Shown here piece by piece: positions 26,163-33,381 of a stretch of 64,000 nucleotides of DNA. The stretch is from the NCBI GenBank assembly GCA_934486895.1, contig CAKSQZ010000004.1:25536-89535 (forward strand), written 5' to 3'. Made by a program: the position numbers and the translations under genes. How positions within the stretch are numbered: the stretch's first letter is position 1; every line of letters begins with the position of its first letter. The notes under the pieces were generated by a model, which searched no databases, had not been told where the DNA came from, and was given only the letters and a program-made list of their open reading frames with translations. The DNA comes from an uncultured Eubacteriales bacterium. GTDB taxonomy: Bacteria > Bacillota > Clostridia > Oscillospirales > Acutalibacteraceae.

Positions 26163-27086
26163 TCAGTAGATATATGCAAAAACAGTGTTCTTGCGGCTGT
26201 CGGGGATCAGGCAGTCGTAATAAATACGATAGTCGAACTTGTAAGCGTCGAGATCATAGTTCTGATCCGGCTCGAAAATACGGATCTTTTCGGTTTTCTT
26301 GATAAGCGAGCAGGCCTTCTTCGGCAAAACCACCGCACCGATCGAGGAAGCGTCCGAGGACGGTGCAAAACCGCCGTCTGTTTCGCCTGCGGTGATACCG
26401 TCTTTAAAATCGAAAGCGGTCTTCATTCTGCTGTCGGAAACGGGGATCAGCGCGCAGCCGTTATAAAGCTTCACCTGCGTGTTGATGCTGCCCTTTTCAA
26501 AGCTGCCGATGTCAATACGGCGGGAAAGCTCCTCGCTGTTCATCAGCGCATTATAGAATGTCGGGTTGAGAAAAGCGACTGTCGGCTCATCGTAGCCTGC
26601 CTGATCGTTGACATCGGCGATCAGTTTTGAAAGCAGCTTCAAGCAGCCGTTTTCGATAGTCTTGCCGGAAGCGAGGCTCTCGGTGTGAGACTGAGCCTTT
26701 GCTGTGGCGGCAAGCTTGGACAGCACATAAGCATCGATCTCGGGCGCGACCTCGGTGCGGACAAACTCGCCCATGAGCTGACCGGCAAGGTTTGAGATAC
26801 CGATCTCGTCCATGTCCTCTCTGTCGATAGTAAAGGTTCTGCCGCGGTCGCGCGTAAGCGTGTAGGACTTGTGGGTGAGGGTAACGCCGCCGCTTGCAAA
26901 GCCGCTTTCGCGGTCGTAGTCGCCGAGTCCGACAAAATCGACGCTCGGGATAAGCACGGTTTTTGCGCCCACGAATTTTGCCCTCATAACATTGTCGAGC
27001 ATAAATGAGGTCGCGGATTTTGCGACAAGCTGTTCGTCCAGCCCGTCGGTGAGTTTTGTTTTAAATTCCAAAGTATTGATAGACAT
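26163..27086 (-). CDS. Major capsid protein
   Basis: This 307-residue protein resembles HK97-fold coat proteins of clostridial phages. VLIPSVDFVGLGDYDR and the tract LTRDRGRTFTIDREDMDE (near residue 78) are typical of the family. AGQLMGEFVRTEVAPEIDAYVLSKL follows as the long helix. It has no N-terminal protease-cleaved delta domain; a separate scaffold-like gene lies just upstream. An AGGAG site precedes the ATG. Confidence 0.85.
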   Translation of the reverse strand: MSINTLEFKTKLTDGLDEQLVAKSATSFMLDNVMRAKFVGAKTVLIPSVDFVGLGDYDRESGFASGGVTLTHKSYTLTRDRGRTFTIDREDMDEIGISNLAGQLMGEFVRTEVAPEIDAYVLSKLAATAKAQSHTESLASGKTIENGCLKLLSKLIADVNDQAGYDEPTVAFLNPTFYNALMNSEELSRRIDIGSFEKGSINTQVKLYNGCALIPVSDSRMKTAFDFKDGITAGETDGGFAPSSDASSIGAVVLPKKACSLIKKTEKIRIFEPDQNYDLDAYKFDYRIYYDCLIPDSRKNTVFAYIY

Positions 27087-27107
27087 ATAATTTTTCTCCT
27101 TTTGTTT

Positions 27108-27668
27108 TTACTTTTTGAGTCCGCTGAGCATAGCGTTCACAGCACCGGATACTCCGCTGTCCTGCGCCGATCTCATCGAACCGAGTGTTTTTTCAGCCTG
27201 CTTTGCTTTTGCGGTTTTGTATTCATCGCAAAGGCGGTTTTCCTTGTAAAGCAGGCGCAAATATGCGTCGGTTATGCTGATACCGCGCTCGAGCGCAAGA
27301 TCGGACACCCGCTTTTCAATATCGGAAAGCTTTGTTTCGGGGAAAAACTCCGAAAACTCCTTTTCTTCGTCAGGCTCGCTTTCATCGCCTTTTAATAGGG
27401 CGATCATTTTATCCGTCTGCGTATCGTTCAGACCGCCGTAGCGTTCCGACACTTTTTTGCGGGCATCCTCTGTGAGCGTCTTTATATATTCCGAAACGCT
27501 CACATCATCGAGCGCCGCTAAAAGGCTGAGTGTTTTTGCGGCAGGCTCGTATTTCAGCCCGATCTGGGCATACTTTGCCGCCTGCTTTTCATCAAGCGGC
27601 AGGTCACGGTGGTTATACCGCACCGTAAGGCACGGCGGTGTCTGATCCTGTGGTTTGGATCTTTGCAT
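27108..27668 (-). CDS. Scaffold-like phage head protein
   Basis: This 186-residue protein is charged and helical, with acidic stretches (GDESEPDEEKEFSEFFPET) and a basic C terminus (KAEQ...SGLKK). This matches capsid scaffolding proteins in length, composition and position between the terminase and the capsid gene. The family could not be named. Function is inferred from synteny. Confidence 0.68.
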   Translation of the reverse strand: MQRSKPQDQTPPCLTVRYNHRDLPLDEKQAAKYAQIGLKYEPAAKTLSLLAALDDVSVSEYIKTLTEDARKKVSERYGGLNDTQTDKMIALLKGDESEPDEEKEFSEFFPETKLSDIEKRVSDLALERGISITDAYLRLLYKENRLCDEYKTAKAKQAEKTLGSMRSAQDSGVSGAVNAMLSGLKK

Positions 27669-27687
27669 ATTAACATTCCTTTCGTTT

Positions 27688-28959
27688 TTAAATATCCCAG
27701 GTCATCTCCTCGCATGGCGGCGAAAAGTATTGATCGGGAACGCACATTTTCAGATCTAAAAACGCATATCTCAGTGCGTCGCAGATATGATTGTTCTTGT
27801 CGGCGGGTCGGTTGAGCCGCACACCCGTCTTGTTTTCTTCCCAGCAGTAGGCAGACAGCTCTTTTATCGTGTTCTTGCAGTCGGGATGAACGATAATTCG
27901 GTATTCCTGTATCGCCGCGATCCCGTTTAAAACACTGTCCTTGCCTTTTTGTGCAGGCGTTATACGATTTATTCCCAAACGCCGAAGATCATCATTTGAT
28001 TTCGGCTCGGCACTGTCGGCATATATCCGCTCTTTCGCATAGCCTTTTTCTTTAATCATCGCGGCAATATCGCGGTTGAGCATCTTCGTTTCGTAATGCT
28101 CGTCGTAGATAAGCAGCAGCCGCTCTTTCGTGTTGACCGCCGCCGCAACAAATGCGGTCGGATCGTTCGTGTAGCCGTAGTCAAGCCCGAAGATATGGCG
28201 GTAATTCGGCGTTCTGCGAAGCTTATCTTTGTGAAACTCTCTGACAGTCCAGTTTTCGAAAATCAGCCCCTCAGACACACCCCATTCACCGAGCCCCGCA
28301 ACGGCATACCGCCTCGGATTATCCTTTTTCATGCGGTCGAACACCGCACGGTCGGTATCGTCCAGAAACTCATTGCAAAGATATGTCGTGCTGAATATGT
28401 CGGCGTTGTCGGGCACACTGTCGAAAAATCGGGATTTTAGCCAATGCCCCTCGTGCCACGGGTTGAATGTCAGCGTCGTCTGTTTGAATAAAGGAGACGG
28501 CACCGCACCTCTCGGCACGGATAAGTCGAGTTTGTCAAAATCCGCTTCACTCGGTATTTCATAAGCTTCCTCGATCCACACCCAGCAAAGATAACCTTTG
28601 TCAACAGTCGTAGACGCAAGCTTCAAAACATCATCGAACCCGCGAAAGAGTATCTTCTGCCCTGTCGGCAGATATGTCATTTCCATCGGGCTGACGGTGC
28701 ATTTCCACAGGTGTGCAACGCCGAGCCTGCCTATCGCCCATTTGAGCTGTGCAAATGTAGATGTTCGGTGTGTGTCCATAACCTGGCGCACAACAAGCGC
28801 ATTTGCGTCCTTATACGCCATAATCCGATAGATAATGTTAAGTGCCGTTGTCGCCGATTTCTTTGATCCCTTGCCGCCTTTAAGCACACGGTATCTCGCT
28901 TTACTTTCCCAAAAATCATCATAGCCTTTGCCGACAAGCTTCGACAGAAAAACCGTCAT
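27688..28959 (-). CDS. Phage terminase large subunit (PBSX-like)
   Basis: This 423-residue packaging motor has an N-terminal ATPase with a Walker A-like GGKGSKKS (residues 28-35), a Walker B ending in WIEEA (Glu 130-131) and an LTFNPWH coupling motif. The C-terminal nuclease domain carries GLDYGYTNDPTAF, YADSAEPKSNDDL and HICDALRYAF with the acidic metal-binding residues. The protein appears complete. Its start overlaps the small subunit gene by 4 bases (ATGA). Confidence 0.94.
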   Translation of the reverse strand: MTVFLSKLVGKGYDDFWESKARYRVLKGGKGSKKSATTALNIIYRIMAYKDANALVVRQVMDTHRTSTFAQLKWAIGRLGVAHLWKCTVSPMEMTYLPTGQKILFRGFDDVLKLASTTVDKGYLCWVWIEEAYEIPSEADFDKLDLSVPRGAVPSPLFKQTTLTFNPWHEGHWLKSRFFDSVPDNADIFSTTYLCNEFLDDTDRAVFDRMKKDNPRRYAVAGLGEWGVSEGLIFENWTVREFHKDKLRRTPNYRHIFGLDYGYTNDPTAFVAAAVNTKERLLLIYDEHYETKMLNRDIAAMIKEKGYAKERIYADSAEPKSNDDLRRLGINRITPAQKGKDSVLNGIAAIQEYRIIVHPDCKNTIKELSAYCWEENKTGVRLNRPADKNNHICDALRYAFLDLKMCVPDQYFSPPCEEMTWDI

Positions 28960-29213
28960 TTGCGATCACCGATATCCGAAACTATCGTGACGGCGTCTGC
29001 AATGCTTTCGCTTTCGCTGTCAAGCCGCACGACTTCCTTGAGTGCGGAAAGCTCTCCCCTGCACGCCGCCTCAAACAGCCTGAGCGCGATAAGCTCGCTG
29101 TTGTAAGGCCGGCGGCTCTTGATCCCGACATTGTGCAGATCTCTTATATCGTCCTCGCCGCCCACAGGCAGTGAAAGCAGCGAACGCATACTCTGCCGTA
29201 TATTCTTCTTCAT
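28956..29213 (-). CDS. Probable phage terminase small subunit
   Basis: This short 85-residue protein contains the helical segment NSELIALRLFEAACRGELSAL. It lies directly before the large terminase gene with a 4-base overlap. Small subunits usually bind the packaging site on DNA. Here the usual helix-turn-helix region is short or absent. Assignment rests mainly on position and the segment named above. A GGAGG site precedes ATG 29213. Confidence 0.68.
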   Translation of the reverse strand: MKKNIRQSMRSLLSLPVGGEDDIRDLHNVGIKSRRPYNSELIALRLFEAACRGELSALKEVVRLDSESESIADAVTIVSDIGDRK

Positions 29214-29225
29214 ACAGCCTCCTTT

Positions 29226-29399
29226 TCAGTCGCCGCGGCGGCAATCGACCATGCAGTCGGGACAGATAACGATACCGTCGAGATCGTAGTATTCGCCGTC
29301 GATAGCTCCGCCGCAAAGTTCGCAGTGCAGTCGGCTGTCGAGCTGCATACACTGCATACAGCCGTCGCATTCAGCCGATCCGTTTAAAATGCAGATCAT
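29226..29399 (-). CDS. 57-residue zinc-ribbon microprotein
   Basis: This short frame codes for a protein with nine cysteines, arranged as CDGCMQC, CELCGGA and CPDC, the last two like a zinc ribbon around YYDLDGIVI. The ATG at 29399 follows AAAGGAG at a good distance, and the frame lies in the tight phage operon between the Cro-like regulator and the small terminase. Its 3' end is 12 bases from the next start codon. The fold suggests metal binding. Its partner or target is unknown. Confidence 0.75.
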   Translation of the reverse strand: MICILNGSAECDGCMQCMQLDSRLHCELCGGAIDGEYYDLDGIVICPDCMVDCRRGD

Positions 29400-29453
29400 C
29401 GCATCTCTCCTTTTAAAATTGTACAGATTAAGGTACAGATAATACGCTACTAT

Positions 29454-29639
29454 CTAATCATCATAAAGCTCGTCCACCGTGCAGCCGAGAGCTTTTGCGA
29501 GCCTTTTGAGGTGCGGATATGTAGGCGCCGTTATTCCGCTCTCCCATTTGACCACCGCCTGCTGGCTCACTCCTGTCTTATAAGCGACATATTTCTGAGT
29601 GTAGCCGCGGCTGAGTCTGATCTTCTTGATACTACGCAT
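29454..29639 (-). CDS. XRE-family Cro-like regulator
   Basis: This 61-residue protein is a single helix-turn-helix domain: IRLSRGYTQKYVAYKTGVSQ then QAVVKWESG. It probably binds the divergent control region as the early or lytic regulator of the cassette. ATG 29639 follows GGAGG at 12 bases. It is transcribed away from the repressor gene, the usual layout of a temperate phage switch. Confidence 0.87.
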   Translation of the reverse strand: MRSIKKIRLSRGYTQKYVAYKTGVSQQAVVKWESGITAPTYPHLKRLAKALGCTVDELYDD

Positions 29640-29689
29640 ATTAGCTGTTATCCTCCTTTGCAGCAACTACTAATCGTTGTTGCAAATTC

Positions 29690-29718
29690 AATATATCACA
29701 ACTCATAGGCGTTGTCAA
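29690..29718 (-). promoter_or_regulatory. Minus-strand promoter of the phage-like operon
   Basis: TTGACA (29713-29718) and TATATT (29690-29695) on the minus strand are 17 bases apart. The spacer contains one copy (29698-29705) of ACAACTCA, which recurs in the divergent promoter. It is a candidate operator. Confidence 0.8.
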
Positions 29719-29739
29719 CAAAAAATATTGCAAAAATAC

Positions 29740-29769
29740 TTGACTTTTTACAACTCAAAGTAGTATACT
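29740..29769 (+). promoter_or_regulatory. Plus-strand promoter of the repressor-ImmA genes
   Basis: TTGACT (29740-29745) and TATACT (29764-29769) are 18 bases apart. The spacer contains the second ACAACTCA (29750-29757). The two copies lie 52 bases apart in the same orientation, one in each divergent promoter. Confidence 0.75.
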
Positions 29770-29828
29770 ATTGTTACAAAGCGAAAATCTGAGCTTTGGA
29801 AAGATCGCAAAAAGGTGAGGTTTTTTGT

Positions 29829-30176
29829 ATGAATGAACTGTTTTGTAAAAGGATCAAGCTGCTCAGGCAGAGCAACGGCTGGTCGCAGGCAAATCTCGCA
29901 AAACACATGGGGCTGTCACAGCAGTCGGTCGCCAAATGGGAAGCTGGGCAATCGACCCCCACGCCCGATGCGCTGGCAAAGCTTGCCCGCCTGTTCGGCA
30001 TAACAACGGATTATCTTTTAGGCGTGAGCGACGGCATTCCTACAAAAAGAACGCAGAACACAAATATAAAATATGCTCTCTGGGGCGGCGACGCCGATGA
30101 GATCAGCGATGAAATGCTCGAGGATGTCAAGCGCTATGCTAAATTTATCCGCGAGCAGAAGAAAAACGAAAACTGA
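29829..30176 (+). CDS. XRE-family phage repressor
   Basis: This 115-residue protein has an N-terminal helix-turn-helix (IKLLRQSNGWSQANLAKHMGLSQQSVAKWEAG, about residues 9-40) followed by TPDALAKLARLFGITTDYLLG. A C-terminal tail of about 45 residues follows. It resembles ImmR-like repressors. It is divergent from the Cro-like gene and is followed by an ImmA-type protease gene, which in ICEBs1 and related phages inactivates the repressor. ATG 29829 has AAAGGTGAGG upstream. Confidence 0.9.
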   Translation: MNELFCKRIKLLRQSNGWSQANLAKHMGLSQQSVAKWEAGQSTPTPDALAKLARLFGITTDYLLGVSDGIPTKRTQNTNIKYALWGGDADEISDEMLEDVKRYAKFIREQKKNEN

Positions 30177-30211
30177 GCCGATTTTAGCTTATGCGTCGGG
30201 AGGTGACAGAC

Positions 30212-30622
30212 ATGAAAGAGCTCAGCGAATTATATGACTTTGCCGGAAAAAGCGGCGTTCGGGTGGACAGCTTTCGTCTGTCCGGCTGCAAAAGTCTGTC
30301 GCTCTGCGACGACGACGGCGGTTGTTTTATCGCAATGGATCCTTTCTGCCCGACCACCTGTGCCGAGGAGCGCGTCCGTCTGGCGCATGAGCTGGGGCAT
30401 TGTCTTGCGGGCGCGTTTTACGATCAGTCGTCCACAGTGTGCGATCGCCGTCGGGCAGAGCGCAGGGCTGATGTTTTTGCGATTCGGCTGCTGATAAAGC
30501 CGGATGAACTCTGCAAGGCTTTAAAAGGCGGCGCAACTCAGATCTGGGAGCTTGCCGAGCTTTTCAATGTCACCGAGGAGTTTATGTCGAAGGCGGTCGA
30601 ATACTACGAGAGCAATGGATAA
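30212..30622 (+). CDS. ImmA/IrrE family metallo-endopeptidase
   Basis: This 136-residue protein has the zinc motif HELGHCLAG (about residues 59-67) and the downstream segment RRAERRADVFAIRLL with the third metal ligand. Family members cleave a partner repressor on DNA damage or quorum signals. It lies 35 bases after the XRE repressor, so that protein is the likely substrate. ATG 30212 is preferred, because GGGAGGTGA lies before it; an ATG at 30191 lacks a site. Confidence 0.9.
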   Translation: MKELSELYDFAGKSGVRVDSFRLSGCKSLSLCDDDGGCFIAMDPFCPTTCAEERVRLAHELGHCLAGAFYDQSSTVCDRRRAERRADVFAIRLLIKPDELCKALKGGATQIWELAELFNVTEEFMSKAVEYYESNG

Positions 30623-30741
30623 ATATGTAATTTGTTAACAAAAGCTTTTTTTATTTTTCAAACTGACGTAAAGATTTATTCATAAATTTCTGTTATTATA
30701 AACTTGCAATAAAAAATCTCCCCCAAAGATGAATTGCAAAA

Positions 30742-30774
30742 GACCGATCCGCCGTGTCAGCGCGGCGATCGGTC
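30742..30774 (-). terminator. Hairpin with terminator features on the minus strand
   Basis: GACCGATC and GATCGGTC pair with more GC pairs inside. On the minus strand it is followed by TTTTGC. The 30623-30830 gap contains no gene that I can support. Confidence 0.5.
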
Positions 30775-30831
30775 AACCCCTTCAAATTTATGCTTACTTC
30801 GATTCATACATCTCCTCTTATTATTTGTTTT

Positions 30832-30869
30832 CGAAAACGCGGACTGTTTAAATGCAGTCCGCGTTTTCG
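30832..30869. terminator. Perfect 15-bp hairpin, bidirectional terminator
   Basis: CGAAAACGCGGACTG and CAGTCCGCGTTTTCG pair perfectly around an 8-base loop, with TTTT on the plus-strand 3' side. It stands downstream of the Cys-rich microprotein gene on the minus strand. Confidence 0.8.
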
Positions 30870-30886
30870 TTTTATCAAAACGCAGT

Positions 30887-30916
30887 GCCCCCGAAACAAG
30901 GTGCTGTTTCGGGGGC
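30887..30916 (-). terminator. Perfect 12-bp GC-rich hairpin after the Cys-rich microprotein
   Basis: GCCCCCGAAACA and TGTTTCGGGGGC pair perfectly around AGGTGC, 15 bases after the microprotein stop codon. The T-run is short, so it may stabilise the mRNA end while the next hairpin terminates. Confidence 0.65.
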
Positions 30917-30931
30917 AGCGGAAAACCGTGG

Positions 30932-31045
30932 TCAGCAGTTCGAGCAACCGCAGCCGCTGTTGTTATCGCCGCAAAGAATGGCGATGAGAATGATCAGGAT
31001 GATCCACTCACAGCAGCCGTTAGAACCGAAATTGAAACAGCTCAT
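30932..31045 (-). CDS. 37-residue Cys-rich single-pass membrane microprotein
   Basis: This short frame starts at ATG 31045, 6 bases after AAGGAGG. The peptide has a Cys-containing head (SCFNFGSNGCCEW), a hydrophobic core (IILIILIAILC) and a Gly/Cys tail (SGCGCSNC), seven cysteines in all. It resembles the very short Gly/Cys-rich peptides often seen in Clostridia, some annotated as chorion-class high-cysteine proteins. Two strong hairpins follow it. Its function is unknown; a membrane or spore-coat role is only a guess. It is probably real because ribosome site, composition and terminators agree. Confidence 0.72.
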   Translation of the reverse strand: MSCFNFGSNGCCEWIILIILIAILCGDNNSGCGCSNC

Positions 31046-31261
31046 GATTCTCCTCCTTCCGCAGACGGACTTTTGGCGATTATAAGTACCTGCCCGCCTT
31101 TCACTATCAGTATATCGTCCTCTGCCGTTTTGGTTACAAAAAGATATAACCTGAGATTTTGAAAATCAAAGAAAATCGCAGAAACTTTTTAAAATCAGCA
31201 GAAAACACCTTGTTTTACAGATAAATCTGTCCGAAATAAGGTCAGAAAACGAGATTTAAAC

Positions 31262-31300
31262 TTTGACTTTCTTTGACTAACTGTTTATAATAAAGTCAAA
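31262..31300 (+). promoter_or_regulatory. clpC operon promoter with CtsR operator
   Basis: The promoter is TTGACT (31263-31268), 17 bases, TATAAT (31286-31291). The complementary strand of 31262-31278 reads AGTCAAA-GAA-AGTCAAA, a match to the CtsR heptad direct repeat, covering the -35 box. A third AGTCAAA lies at 31294-31300. CtsR would block its own operon until heat or protein stress releases it. Confidence 0.9.
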
Positions 31301-31325
31301 GATAAGAAAAAGGGATGATCGGAAA

Positions 31326-31778
31326 ATGAGGATGAGTGATATTATAACGAACGCAATCATGGAAATGATCAGCAAGTCGGATATCGGAACGGCTGAAATA
31401 AAGCGAAACGAATTGGCAAATGCTTTCGGCTGTGTGCCGAGCCAGATAAACTATGTTATCTCATCGAGATTCACTCCCGAGCAGGGATATATAGTCGAGA
31501 GCAGGCGCGGCGGCGGCGGATATATCAGAATACGGCGTATTCAGGTAGACCGATCAAGCGCACTTATGCATCTTGTCAATTCGATAGGCGATGAGATCAG
31601 CCGAAACACGGCGCGGGTATTGATCGACAATCTAAGCTCTCAGGGCATAATCCCGAAAGGCGCGGCGGCTCTTATCGATGCGGCATCGGACGATAAATGT
31701 TATTCGATGGTGCCGGTCGAGCTGAGAAACAAGCTCAGGGCCTCGGTTTTAAAACAAATGCTGATAACCTGCGTTTAA
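31326..31778 (+). CDS. ctsR: CtsR class III heat-shock repressor
   Basis: This 150-residue repressor controls clp genes. The N-terminal winged helix contains KRNELANAFGCVPSQINYVISSRFTPEQGYIVESRRGGGGYIRI with the family's glycine-rich wing, which senses temperature. The C-terminal domain is for dimerisation and for McsB contact. It is the first gene of ctsR-mcsA-mcsB-clpC, and a CtsR operator lies in its own promoter. Confidence 0.96.
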   Translation: MRMSDIITNAIMEMISKSDIGTAEIKRNELANAFGCVPSQINYVISSRFTPEQGYIVESRRGGGGYIRIRRIQVDRSSALMHLVNSIGDEISRNTARVLIDNLSSQGIIPKGAAALIDAASDDKCYSMVPVELRNKLRASVLKQMLITCV

Positions 31779-31826
31779 GAACGCAATCAAAAAAGCACAG
31801 AAAAGTCCGATAAGGAGGAATGACTT

Positions 31827-32315
31827 ATGTTATGTGCAAACTGCAAGAAAAATGAAGCAACAACTTATATCAAACAAACGATAAACGGCGTTACAAATGA
31901 GTATCATCTCTGCTCTGAGTGCGCGCAAAAGCTCGGAATGGCAGGCTTTGATCCGTTCGATGTGAGCGATCTTTGGTCGTCGCTGTTTGAGGACAGAATG
32001 CCGGCAGTAGCCCATCTGCTCACCTGCGACAGCTGCAAAAGCACCTTTGATCAGATCGCAAAGCGCGGCAAGCTCGGCTGCCCCGAATGTTACACGACCT
32101 TCAGAGAACAGCTCATGCCGTCTATCCGCCAGATGCACGGCAAAACACGCCATGTCGGCAAGGTGCCGGGCAGCGTGCCGCAAGAAGTCAAGACAGAAAG
32201 CGAAATCGATAAGCTTAAAAGGCTGTTAAACGAAGCCGTAACCCGTGAGGACTATGAAAAGGCGGCGGAATACAGAGATCAGATCAAAGCGCTCGAGAAG
32301 AAACAGGAGGATTAA
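31827..32315 (+). CDS. mcsA: McsA, activator of protein-arginine kinase
   Basis: This 162-residue protein has four zinc-binding pairs (CANCKK, CSEC, CDSCKST, CPEC) and a C-terminal UVR motif (LNEAVTREDYEKAAEYRDQIKAL). McsA activates the McsB kinase in the stress response. A TAAGGAGG site precedes the ATG. The stop codon lies 1 base before the mcsB start. Confidence 0.95.
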   Translation: MLCANCKKNEATTYIKQTINGVTNEYHLCSECAQKLGMAGFDPFDVSDLWSSLFEDRMPAVAHLLTCDSCKSTFDQIAKRGKLGCPECYTTFREQLMPSIRQMHGKTRHVGKVPGSVPQEVKTESEIDKLKRLLNEAVTREDYEKAAEYRDQIKALEKKQED

Positions 32316-32316
32316 A

Positions 32317-33336
32317 ATGACGGATAAGTGGTATAACCGAAGCGGACCGGAGCGTGATGTCGTTGTGTCGTCGCGTATTCGTTTAGCCAGAAATCTCAAA
32401 GGATATCCTTTCCCGAATAAAATGACATCGGAGCAGAAATACGAGGTCATTCAAAAGGTTTCCGATGCTCTGCTAAAAACCGAGAGCGAATGGGCGGGAA
32501 AGTTTGTCTTTTATGATATGGATAAGATCTCGAGGATCAAGGCTTATTCAATGGCAGAACGCCACTTGATCAGTCCGGAGTTTGCCGAAAACGGTCAGGG
32601 CCGCGCGCTTCTTGTCACCGAAGACGAGCAGATCTCGGTCATGATAAATGAAGAAGATCATATTCGCATACAGGTGCTCTCGGCAGGTCTTTCGCTGAAA
32701 GAGGCGTATAAAACAGCCGAGAAAATAGACGCACTGTTTGATAAAACGCTCGAATTTGCGTTTGATCCCGAGCTCGGTTATCTCACCGAATGTCCGACAA
32801 ACCTCGGCACCGGCATGAGAGCGTGCGCGATGCTCCATATTCCGGCACTCGAGACAATGGGCGCTGTCGATCCGCTCAACAACACCATTTCAAAAATAGG
32901 GCTTACATTAAGAGGCACCTTCGGCGAGGGCAGCAGAGTCCGCTGTTCGATGTACCAGCTTTCCAATCAGGTAACGCTCGGCATCTCGGAACAGGCGGCT
33001 ATCGAAAACCTCGAAACAATGACCGGTCAGGTCGTGGCGCGCGAGCGTCAGGCAAGAGCCGGAATAGACCGCGATAAGCTCGAGGATATGGTCTACCGTG
33101 CCTACGGATTGCTTTCGTCGGCAAGAATGCTCTCGTCCGCCGAGTTTTCCGATCTCGGCAGCAAGCTGCGTCTCGGCGCAGGAATGGGCATTTTTGATAA
33201 AGCCCCGATCAAAACAATAGACGAGCTTATCCTCACCTGTCAGCCGGCATCTCTTCAGCAGCAGGCAGGCGGTGCGCTCGATGAAGAAACGCGCGACAAG
33301 CTTCGTGCGCGGACGGTCAGAGAAAAGCTGTGTTAA
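32317..33336 (+). CDS. mcsB: McsB protein-arginine kinase
   Basis: This 339-residue phosphagen-kinase homologue phosphorylates arginines, which marks proteins for ClpCP and inactivates CtsR. Visible are VVSSRIRLARNLKGYPFP near the N terminus, the ATP-site loop around EDHIRIQVLS, LTECPTNLGTGMRA with the family Cys, and the SRVRCSMYQLSNQVTLG region. ATG 32317 with CAGGAGG upstream is clear. It lies between mcsA and clpC. Confidence 0.96.
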   Translation: MTDKWYNRSGPERDVVVSSRIRLARNLKGYPFPNKMTSEQKYEVIQKVSDALLKTESEWAGKFVFYDMDKISRIKAYSMAERHLISPEFAENGQGRALLVTEDEQISVMINEEDHIRIQVLSAGLSLKEAYKTAEKIDALFDKTLEFAFDPELGYLTECPTNLGTGMRACAMLHIPALETMGAVDPLNNTISKIGLTLRGTFGEGSRVRCSMYQLSNQVTLGISEQAAIENLETMTGQVVARERQARAGIDRDKLEDMVYRAYGLLSSARMLSSAEFSDLGSKLRLGAGMGIFDKAPIKTIDELILTCQPASLQQQAGGALDEETRDKLRARTVREKLC

Positions 33337-33381
33337 ACACAGAAAAAGTCATCTATATTTAAATTCAAGGAGTTGATTTAT

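Larger units (their letters stand above)
18979..30622 (-). mobile_element. Compact phage-like cassette without integrase or replication genes
   Basis: The minus strand reads, in order, a Cro-like regulator, zinc-ribbon microprotein, small terminase, large terminase, scaffold-like, capsid, portal, adaptor, tail protein, tail fibre, small protein, M23 lysin, XhlA-like protein and holin. The plus strand carries an XRE repressor and an ImmA-type protease. Portal and tail genes are podovirus-like, and no tape measure or sheath is present. No integrase, recombinase, primase or helicase is encoded, and no flanking direct repeat was found. All frames are intact. The limits given are those of the genes, not proven ends. 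Confidence 0.85.

Noticed and set aside
30623..30830. Possible small RNA or gene on the plus strand after the ImmA gene
   Set aside because: AT-rich sequence with weak promoter-like boxes and one hairpin, but no consistent promoter-terminator pair and no frame with a ribosome site.
31046..31160. Open minus-strand frame upstream of the Cys-rich microprotein
   Set aside because: It has no ATG and only a GTG without a ribosome site. It could be coding, but there is no support.
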